10,977 nucleotides of DNA, taken from contig JBEKCP010000129.1 of the NCBI GenBank assembly GCA_050014815.1, positions 1 to 10,977 on the forward strand, read 5' to 3'. Source of the DNA: JBEKCP01 sp050014815 (GTDB taxonomy: Bacteria > Planctomycetota > Planctomycetia > Pirellulales > Thermoguttaceae). The notes under the pieces were generated by a model that was given only the letters and a program-made list of their open reading frames with translations, was not told the DNA's origin and did no database searches. Of this stretch, positions 6,885 to 10,977 are shown in pieces. Positions within the stretch are counted from its first letter, which is position 1, and each line of letters starts with the position of its first letter. A program made the translations under genes and the position numbers.

Positions 6885-6923
6885 CCGCGGATGTATATCC
6901 GCGCGGATATTCATCCGCGGCTA
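6882..6923. repeat. 42-bp dispersed palindrome, copy 1
   Basis: Two 20-bp arms, TAGCCGCGGATGTATATCCG and the complement of TAGCCGCGGATGAATATCCG, with one mismatch and a 2-base CG centre. It can also fold as two adjacent small hairpins: CCGCGGAT-GTAT-ATCCGCG and CGCGGAT-ATTC-ATCCGCG. Its first three bases are the SDR stop codon. The second copy is at 7911-7952; the right 21 bases are identical in both. In this position it could also act as a transcript-end structure. Confidence 0.9.
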
Positions 6924-7060
6924 ATGAGGAACTCACCCCCACTGACGGGTGGGTTTGTCTGTGCGGTTTGTGCCGGATATTCCTTCAATGCCGACGGCAA
7001 CGACTGCCGATGCTGTCTATAGCTCGAATTTTGTTTCGCCGGAGAACAGGGGGGAATACC

Positions 7061-7387
7061 ATGTTTCGCCGACTAATGCTTGCCCTGGGGTGCGCCGCGG
7101 TGATTGGGGTCTGGAGCCGCGGTTCCGCCGCCCGCGCCGATGAGGCCTTCGGCCGCCAATGGGGCCAGAACTACAGCACCCAGGAATGGAGCCGGTTGTA
7201 CCACTACCCGTACGTCTACTATCCGCAGAATTTCTGGGGACCCGATTACTACCGCAGCTCCGGGAACATGTATTATCGCTATCCGCCCGAAATGCAGATC
7301 CCCGTCTATAACCGCCAGTGGCACAACGAGTATCCGCAAGTCCGCCGCTACTACGCGGGGGGCCACTTCAGCCTCGATACGTTCTGA
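7061..7387 (+). CDS. Small secreted tyrosine-rich protein, planctomycete-type
   Basis: 108 residues, function unknown. Residues 1-26 form a signal peptide: basic FRR, hydrophobic LMLALGCAAVIGVW and a probable cleavage after SAARA before DEAF. The mature part has about 15 tyrosines in some 82 residues, clustered in LYHYPYVYYPQNFWG, PDYYR, MYYRYPPEM, VYNRQW and RRYYAGGHF. There are no cysteines in the mature part and no recognisable catalytic motif. I recognise the HYPYVYYPQNFW / YRYPPEM...PVYN pattern as recurring in planctomycete proteomes, but no biochemical role is known to me. The ATG at 7061 has a G-rich ribosome site (GGGGGGAA) about 8 bp upstream; the frame stays open further upstream but would bury the signal peptide. 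The preceding 176-bp gap holds the palindrome and no clear promoter. It sits 97 bp before nuoA. Confidence 0.8.
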   Translation: MFRRLMLALGCAAVIGVWSRGSAARADEAFGRQWGQNYSTQEWSRLYHYPYVYYPQNFWGPDYYRSSGNMYYRYPPEMQIPVYNRQWHNEYPQVRRYYAGGHFSLDTF

Positions 7388-7414
7388 TCGAGCTGCGCGC
7401 CGCTGCCCACCGGA

Positions 7415-7442
7415 TTGACTGCCCGCCGATACGCCCTAGAAT
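7415..7442 (+). promoter_or_regulatory. Candidate sigma-70-like promoter of the nuo operon
   Basis: TTGACT at 7415-7420, a 16-bp spacer, TAGAAT at 7437-7442; each hexamer matches 5/6 of consensus. Transcription would start near 7449, giving a leader of about 36 bases to the nuoA ATG at 7485. This is the best promoter-like sequence in the window. Confidence 0.6.
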
Positions 7443-7484
7443 TTGACGCTATTGAAGTCTGATAGCGGCTCGGAGATGGGCGTG

Positions 7485-7880
7485 ATGGCGACAGGTGAAG
7501 CCCTGCCGGTGTTCTTGCTGATTGCCTGCGTCCTGGCGATGGCCGGGGTCTTGCTGGCGATCTCCGCATTGCTGAATCCCAAGCGGCCGGGGCCGGTGAA
7601 GGAAATGCCCTACGAGAGCGGCATGGACCCGGTCCACGACACGCGGCGGCGGTTCGACGTGCGGTTCCACCTGGTGGCCATCGCCTTTCTGGTCTTCGAC
7701 GTGGAGTTGCTTTTTCTCTATCCCTGGGCGGTGGCCTTCTGGTCGGCTGCCGAGCGGGATGCCGCCGGGGCCGCAGCCCACCACAGGGACCTCTTGTTCG
7801 CCGGGGGGATGGCTTTCCTCGCGCTCTTGGCCCTCGGATTCCTCTACGATTGGTGGAAGGGGGTCTTTCGATGGCATTAG
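7485..7880 (+). CDS. nuoA: NADH-quinone oxidoreductase subunit A (complex I)
   Basis: Membrane subunit of proton-translocating NADH:quinone oxidoreductase, next to the quinone chamber. 131 residues, normal length. Three transmembrane helices: about 7-30, 61-86 and 103-122. The family signature is intact: KEMPYESGMDP (39-49) then FDVRFHLVAIAFLVFDVELLFLYPWAV (57-83), including the conserved acidic D72/E74 within helix 2. The ATG at 7485 is preferred because GGAG (7472-7475) is 9 bp upstream; the ATG at 7476 overlaps that site and would add three residues. The last ten bases overlap the nuoB start, implying coupled translation. First gene of the nuo set in the window. Confidence 0.95.
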   Translation: MATGEALPVFLLIACVLAMAGVLLAISALLNPKRPGPVKEMPYESGMDPVHDTRRRFDVRFHLVAIAFLVFDVELLFLYPWAVAFWSAAERDAAGAAAHHRDLLFAGGMAFLALLALGFLYDWWKGVFRWH

Positions 7881-8464
7881 GAGGGGATAGGGGTCAGGGG
7901 TCAGGAGACAATAGCCGCGGGTGCATACCCGCGGATATTCATCCGCGGCTATCCTCGTTTTTCCAGCCGACCCGGCTGGACGCCTTGGTGAGCTGGTGCC
8001 GGAAATACAGTCTCTGGCCGATGCCTTTTGCCACCGCGTGCTGCGGGATCGAGCTGATGGCCACCGGCGCCAGCCGGCACGACATCGCGCGGTTCGGCGC
8101 CGAGGTGTTCCGCTTCAGTCCGCGGCAGTGCGACCTGATGATCGTGGCCGGCCGGGTCGTCATGAAGATGCTGCCGGTCCTTCAGCGGATCTGGCAACAG
8201 ATGCCCGAGCCGAAGTGGTGCATTTCCATGGGGGCGTGCGCCTCCACGGGCGGCGTGTACGACACGTACTGCGTCGTGCAGGGGATCGACCGGTTCATTC
8301 CGGTGGACATTTACGTCCCCGGTTGCCCGCCGCGGCCCGAGCAGCTTATCCAGTCGGTGGTTGACCTTCAGGAGAAGATCCAACGGGAAGGGACCCTCTG
8401 GGGCAAGGAGTTCGACGCGCCGTCGCGTCAATCGCCCAACCGGGCGTTGCAAGACGGGGATTAG
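7871..8464 (+). CDS. nuoB: NADH-quinone oxidoreductase subunit B (complex I), with repeat-derived N-terminal segment
   Basis: Carries the terminal iron-sulfur cluster N2, which passes electrons to quinone. Cluster ligands are C57 and C58 (ATACCGIE), C123 (SMGACAS) and C152 (VPGCPPRP). The core SLWPMPFATACCGIELMATGASR onward is intact. 197 residues. Oddity: residues about 4-28 are encoded by a heptamer array (7883-7910) and a palindrome (7911-7952), so 46 residues precede SLWP where family members usually have about 20. The ATG at 7871 overlaps the end of nuoA and has GGAAGGGGG upstream, as expected for a native start, so the repeat seems to lie in frame inside the gene. The only later in-frame starts before the core (TTG 7985, GTG 7988) would remove the helix before SLWP. 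The stop codon lies inside another heptamer array. Confidence 0.93.
   Translation: MALGGDRGQGSGDNSRGCIPADIHPRLSSFFQPTRLDALVSWCRKYSLWPMPFATACCGIELMATGASRHDIARFGAEVFRFSPRQCDLMIVAGRVVMKMLPVLQRIWQQMPEPKWCISMGACASTGGVYDTYCVVQGIDRFIPVDIYVPGCPPRPEQLIQSVVDLQEKIQREGTLWGKEFDAPSRQSPNRALQDGD
7883..7910. repeat. Heptamer tandem array (GGGGTCA type) inside nuoB
   Basis: Four consecutive 7-bp units: GGGGATA, GGGGTCA, GGGGTCA, GGAGACA. It is immediately followed by palindrome copy 2 with no intervening base. In the nuoB frame it encodes the Gly-rich stretch GDRGQGSGD. Confidence 0.75.
7911..7952. repeat. 42-bp dispersed palindrome, copy 2, within nuoB coding frame
   Basis: ATAGCC...GGCTAT. Two overlapping small hairpins share the central CCGCGG: CCGCGGGT-GCAT-ACCCGCGG (7915-7934) and CCGCGGAT-ATTC-ATCCGCGG (7929-7948). 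As one long hairpin the arms have three mismatches. Relative to copy 1 (6882-6923) the left half differs by a paired A:T to G:C change and the central CG is missing. In the nuoB frame it encodes SRGCIPADIHPRL, avoiding the TAG and TGA of other frames. Confidence 0.9.
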
Positions 8465-8483
8465 GGATTGGGGATTAGGGATT
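8456..8483. repeat. Heptamer tandem array (GGGGATT/AGGGATT type)
   Basis: Four units: GGGGATT, AGGGATT, GGGGATT, AGGGATT, then GGGA. It covers the last two nuoB codons and its TAG stop (8462-8464) and starts the nuoB-nuoC gap. The unit is the complement of the CCCCAAT-type heptamer known from cyanobacterial short tandem repeats (recalled). Confidence 0.85.
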
Positions 8484-8491
8484 GGGAAAAG

Positions 8492-8512
8492 CCCCGCGAC
8501 TGCGTCGCGGGG
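8492..8512. repeat. Perfect 9-bp stem hairpin in the nuoB-nuoC gap
   Basis: CCCCGCGAC, loop TGC, GTCGCGGGG: perfect 9-bp stem with a 3-base loop. It follows the heptamer array by 8 bp. No T-run follows, so it is not a standard terminator; it could stabilise or process the nuo mRNA. The rest of the gap before nuoC contains GCGCAGTGT twice (8519 and 8539). Confidence 0.75.
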
Positions 8513-8571
8513 ATTGTCGCGCAGTGTGGTCGCGGCAGCGCAGTGTTTGCAGCTTTTGGAGTTCGCGCCGC

Positions 8572-9069
8572 ATGAGCACGGAAGAGACGATCGCCGCCGT
8601 CCGCGCCGCTTTCGGCGACCTCTCCACGAGCGAGTTCCGCGGCCAGACGCGGATCGTCGTGCCGGCCGCCGACGCACACGGCCTGTTGGCGCTCTTGAAA
8701 GACAAACAGGGCTTCGATCTGTTGGTCGACGTAACGTGCGTCGATTACCTCCATTACCGCGGCGCCCGGGACCGCTTCGGCCTGGTCTACCTGCTGGCCA
8801 ATACCCGGACCAACGAGCGAATCACGGTCCGCGTCATGCTCAACGACCCGGAACCGGCGATCCGCTCGGTCGTCGATCTGTGGGAGGGGGCCAATTGGCT
8901 GGAACGAGAGGTCTGGGACATGTTCGGCATCTGCTTCATCGGCCATCCCGACCTGCGGCGGATCCTGCTGCCGGAGGAGTTCGCGGCCTTTCCGCTCCGC
9001 AAAGACTATCCGCTCCAGGGCCGCGGGGAGCGGCACAATTTTCCCGTCCTGCACCGCGCCGAGAGTTGA
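8572..9069 (+). CDS. nuoC: NADH-quinone oxidoreductase subunit C (complex I, 30 kDa)
   Basis: Peripheral-arm scaffold subunit binding NuoD and NuoB. 165 residues, the usual length for an unfused NuoC. The family signature is present: RFGLVYLL (68-75), then LEREVWDMFGICFIGHPDLRRILLPEEF (110-137) and PLRKDYPLQG (141-150). Residues LVDVTCVDYLHY (51-62) form the standard strand region. Not fused to NuoD, unlike in enterobacteria. The ATG at 8572 has GGAG at 8558-8561, 10 bp upstream; the frame stays open upstream through repeat sequence, which I do not count as coding. The stop is followed directly by GAGGAG and then the heptamer array in front of nuoD. Confidence 0.95.
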   Translation: MSTEETIAAVRAAFGDLSTSEFRGQTRIVVPAADAHGLLALLKDKQGFDLLVDVTCVDYLHYRGARDRFGLVYLLANTRTNERITVRVMLNDPEPAIRSVVDLWEGANWLEREVWDMFGICFIGHPDLRRILLPEEFAAFPLRKDYPLQGRGERHNFPVLHRAES

Positions 9070-9070
9070 A

Positions 9071-9076
9071 GAGGAG
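9071..9076 (+). promoter_or_regulatory. Orphaned Shine-Dalgarno sequence upstream of nuoD
   Basis: GAGGAG two bases after the nuoC stop is a strong ribosome-binding sequence, but the nuoD ATG is at 9178, about 100 bases away, with the heptamer array in between. The ATG at 9077 is too close and out of frame with nuoD. It looks like the former nuoD site separated from its start by the array. Confidence 0.5.
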
Positions 9077-9079
9077 ATG

Positions 9080-9176
9080 TCCGTTGTCAGTCGTCAGTTG
9101 TCAGTTGTTGAAAGAGTTGACAACCGACAACCGACGACTGACAACCGACAACGGACAACGGACAACGGACGACTGA
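9080..9176. repeat. Inverted heptamer arrays (TCAGTTG / CAACCGA type) in front of nuoD
   Basis: Left array 9080-9107: TCCGTTG, TCAGTCG, TCAGTTG, TCAGTTG. Spacer 9108-9120. Right array 9121-9176, eight units: CAACCGA, CAACCGA, CGACTGA, CAACCGA, CAACGGA, CAACGGA, CAACGGA, CGACTGA. The left array is the near-complement of the first four right units (28 bp with 3 mismatches), so the RNA could form a long stem-loop. The array ends one base before the nuoD ATG. Confidence 0.88.
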
Positions 9177-9177
9177 C

Positions 9178-10404
9178 ATGCCGCTGGAACGCTCACCGCT
9201 TGCCGACGAAGCCCTGCCGCAGGGGCCGCAGCCGTACCTGTGGACGATGAACTTCGGTCCGCAGCACCCGGCCACGCACACCACGCTGCGGCTGGTCCTC
9301 TCTTTGGAAGGCGAGCGGGTCGTCCAGGCCGTGCCCGACATCGGCTACCTCCACTCCGGCTTCGAGAAGCTCGGCGAGCATAGCGACTACAACCAGTACG
9401 TCACCACGACCGACCGGATGAACTACGTCTCGCCGATGTCCAACAACGTCGGATGGCACCTGGCGGTCGAGAAGCTCCTGGGCATCGAGGTCACGCGCCG
9501 CTGCCAGTATCTCCGGGTCCTGGTGTCCGAGCTGATGCGGCTGAGCGATCACCTGCTGTGCCTGGGGGCGATGGGGCTGGACGTCGGCGCCTTCACGCAC
9601 TTCATGTACGCCTTCAACGCCCGAGAGAAAATCTACGACATCTGCGAGGCCCTCTGCGGGGCGCGGCTGACGAACAGTTACACCCGGGTTGGCGGGCTTC
9701 TGGCCGACATCTCGCCGCCGGCGATCCGCCTCATCCGCGAGCTGTTGGACGAGACGCCCGAGGTGCTCCGCGACATGGAGCGGCTCCTGAAGCGAAACCG
9801 CATTTTCATCGACCGGACCCAGGGCGTCGGGGTGCTCGGCCGCGAGGAGGCGATCAACCGCAGCGCCAGCGGCCCGGTCGCCCGGGCCAGCGGCGTCGCG
9901 AGGGACCTCCGCCGCGACGAGCCCTACCTGGCTTACGCGGATTTCGACTTCCAGGTCTGCTGCGCCCGGGAAGGGGACTGCCTTGCCCGGTACCGCGTCC
10001 GCATGGCCGAGATGTGGGAGAGCCTGAAGATTATGCGACAGGCGATCGACAACCTGCCGGCCGGGCCGATCAACGTGGGCCAGGAGGCCCGGACGGTCCT
10101 GCCGCCCCCCGGCACGGTCTGGACGACGATCGAGGGGCTGATCGCCCACTTCGAGTTGGTAATGACCAACCGGGGCTTTTCGGTGCCGTGCGAGGAGGTT
10201 TACATGGCGACCGAGGCCCCCAACGGCGAGCTGGGGTTTTACCTTGTCGGCGACGGCTCGCCCCGGGCCTACCGCGCCCGCTGCCGGCCGCCGTCGTTCA
10301 TCCATTTCGCCATGTTTCCGCACTTGATCCGCGGCCACACGCTCAGCGACGTGGTCGCGGTCCTTGGAAGTTTGAACATCATCGCGGCAGAGTTGGACCG
10401 GTGA
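9178..10404 (+). CDS. nuoD: NADH-quinone oxidoreductase subunit D (complex I, 49 kDa)
   Basis: Hydrogenase-like subunit forming the quinone pocket with NuoB. 408 residues, complete. N-terminal motif NFGPQHPATHTTLRL (25-39) with the quinone-site His34, then PDIGYLHSGFEKLGE (53-67), and DRMNYVSPMSNN (79-90) with the expected quinone-site Tyr83. The middle has LSDHLLCLGAMGLDVGAFTHF, and the C-terminal region has GELGFYLVGDGSPRAYRARCRPPSF and a family-like end LGSLNIIAAELDR. Two positions usually Gly-Val in THGVLR are Thr-Thr here. The ATG at 9178 is the only possible start, because the frame closes upstream at a TGA (9139) with no start codon between. No Shine-Dalgarno is next to it; the array occupies that place, so initiation probably depends on RNA structure or coupling. 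Confidence 0.95.
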   Translation: MPLERSPLADEALPQGPQPYLWTMNFGPQHPATHTTLRLVLSLEGERVVQAVPDIGYLHSGFEKLGEHSDYNQYVTTTDRMNYVSPMSNNVGWHLAVEKLLGIEVTRRCQYLRVLVSELMRLSDHLLCLGAMGLDVGAFTHFMYAFNAREKIYDICEALCGARLTNSYTRVGGLLADISPPAIRLIRELLDETPEVLRDMERLLKRNRIFIDRTQGVGVLGREEAINRSASGPVARASGVARDLRRDEPYLAYADFDFQVCCAREGDCLARYRVRMAEMWESLKIMRQAIDNLPAGPINVGQEARTVLPPPGTVWTTIEGLIAHFELVMTNRGFSVPCEEVYMATEAPNGELGFYLVGDGSPRAYRARCRPPSFIHFAMFPHLIRGHTLSDVVAVLGSLNIIAAELDR

Positions 10405-10456
10405 GGGAAAGAGTGAGAAGGGGGAGGAAGAATGAGAAGGGCAGGGCCGTTTAGCG

Positions 10457-10472
10457 GGCGGGCTTGCCCGCC
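10457..10472. repeat. Perfect 7-bp stem hairpin in the nuoD-nuoE gap
   Basis: GGCGGGC, loop TT, GCCCGCC. It lies in the 101-bp gap whose first part (10403-10441) is strongly purine-rich and contains TGAGAAGGG twice (10414 and 10433). No T-run follows. It resembles a dispersed GC-rich element; function unknown. Confidence 0.65.
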
Positions 10473-10505
10473 GAGCGCGGAAGATTGAAGCGTCAGAGAG
10501 GTGAG

Positions 10506-10977
10506 ATGCCTGCGCACAAACCGATCCTGAACGACGACATCCGGGCGGCCATCGCGGCCTTCTTCCCGCGGTATGCCACGCGGCAGTCGGTCGTGTTGCC
10601 GGCCTTGCACGTGGTCAACCAACGGCTGGGCCACGTTCCGCCGCAGGCGGTCGTCGAGTTGGCCGGTCTGTTGGGCCTCGCGCCGGCCCAGGTGCAGGAC
10701 ACCCTTTCGTTCTACGAGTTCTTCCAGCAGGACCCGCAAGCGGGTGCCCCGCCGGCCGGCCGCTTCCGCGTGTGGATGTGCCGGTCGATCAGTTGCTCCG
10801 CCCGCGAGGGCGAGTCGCTGCTGGAGTACCTGGCCGGGCGGCTGGGCATCCGGCCCGGCGAAACGACCGCCGACGGCCTCGTGACGCTCCTGTCGGCCGA
10901 GTGCCTCGGGGCGTGCGATTTCGCCCCGGCCATGTTGGTCAACGAGACGCTCTACAAGGACCTCACAAGAGAGAAGA
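10506..10977 (+). CDS. nuoE: NADH-quinone oxidoreductase subunit E (complex I, 24 kDa), 3' end outside window
   Basis: Thioredoxin-like [2Fe-2S] subunit of the NADH dehydrogenase module (cluster N1a). 157 residues are visible and the frame is still open at the last base; since NuoE is usually about 160-170 residues, it is nearly complete. An N-terminal helical domain (ALHVVNQRLGHVPPQAVVELAGLLGL, 33-58; then VQDTLSFYEFF) precedes the cluster domain. Cluster ligands are C92 and C97 (CX4C) and C133 and C137 (CX3C in AECLGACDFAPAMLVN). The ATG at 10506 is preceded by a purine-rich GAGAGGTGAG site. Only fused or expanded homologues would change the name; the nuo context makes NuoE secure. Confidence 0.93.
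   Translation, partial: MPAHKPILNDDIRAAIAAFFPRYATRQSVVLPALHVVNQRLGHVPPQAVVELAGLLGLAPAQVQDTLSFYEFFQQDPQAGAPPAGRFRVWMCRSISCSAREGESLLEYLAGRLGIRPGETTADGLVTLLSAECLGACDFAPAMLVNETLYKDLTREK

Noticed and set aside
6866..7060. Upstream extension of the Tyr-rich protein frame
   Set aside because: It would translate the palindrome and place the signal peptide internally; the ATG at 7061 has its own ribosome site and a normal signal peptide.
7871..8464. nuoB as a pseudogene broken by the repeat
   Set aside because: The frame is open from the ATG through the core, and all four cluster cysteines and conserved motifs are intact, so the gene is probably functional.
8361..9176. Plus-strand open frame ending in a TTDNRRLTTDN-like repeat peptide
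   Set aside because: Overlaps nuoB end and all of nuoC in another frame; the repeat peptide is simply the heptamer array in front of nuoD read as codons.
9080..9176. Possible CRISPR-like array
   Set aside because: Units are 7 bp with no unique spacers and appear in inverted orientation; no cas genes nearby.
9193..10338. Minus-strand open frame (381 codons) opposite nuoD
   Set aside because: Antisense shadow caused by GC-biased codon use in nuoD; no conserved motif.

Overview
The window is GC-rich bacterial chromosome. The most likely source is a planctomycete (Planctomycetota, Pirellulales-like). This rests on recognised family flavour, not a database search: a small secreted tyrosine-rich protein of a kind I associate with planctomycetes, an ECF-like sigma factor and a CxxC/HNH protein with planctomycete-type sequence, and dispersed intergenic repeats of a type common in these genomes. 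Housekeeping content is conventional; the unusual material lies in the gaps between genes and, in one case, inside a gene. LAYOUT. 1-765: 3' part of NAD+ synthase (nadE). 838-2127: ADP-glucose pyrophosphorylase (glgC). 2289-3689, minus strand: a small CxxC zinc-ribbon protein directly followed by a LeuB-type 3-isopropylmalate dehydrogenase, convergent with glgC. 3690-3956: divergent control region (267 bp) with promoter-like elements. 3957-5446: HNH nuclease-family protein, then an RNA polymerase sigma factor. 5552-6884: ruvX (Holliday junction resolvase family) and an atypical SDR oxidoreductase one base apart. 7061-7387: secreted Tyr-rich small protein. 7485 to the window end: start of a respiratory complex I operon, nuoA-nuoB-nuoC-nuoD-nuoE, preceded by a good sigma-70-like promoter at 7415-7442; nuoE runs off the edge. 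No gene-free stretch exceeds 300 bp, and I saw no tRNA, rRNA, CRISPR array, transposase or phage gene. HOW IT WORKS TOGETHER. NuoA (membrane), NuoB (cluster N2), NuoC and NuoD (quinone-facing connecting module) and NuoE (NADH-side [2Fe-2S]) are consecutive subunits of proton-pumping NADH:quinone oxidoreductase; the remaining subunits are presumably downstream. nadE makes the NAD+ it uses, but is not obviously linked to it by transcription. WHAT STANDS OUT. Four tandem arrays of different sequence but the same 7-bp period sit at 770-829, 7883-7910, 8456-8483 and 9080-9176. Two copies of a palindrome about 42 bp long sit at 6882-6923 and 7911-7952, and three other hairpins lie between genes. Every junction in nuoABCDE carries at least one such element. 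At nuoA/nuoB the heptamer array plus palindrome lies within the nuoB reading frame and appears to be translated as an extra N-terminal segment. At nuoC/nuoD an array separates a strong Shine-Dalgarno from the nuoD start codon. The two palindrome copies differ by a paired A:T to G:C change that preserves a hairpin.
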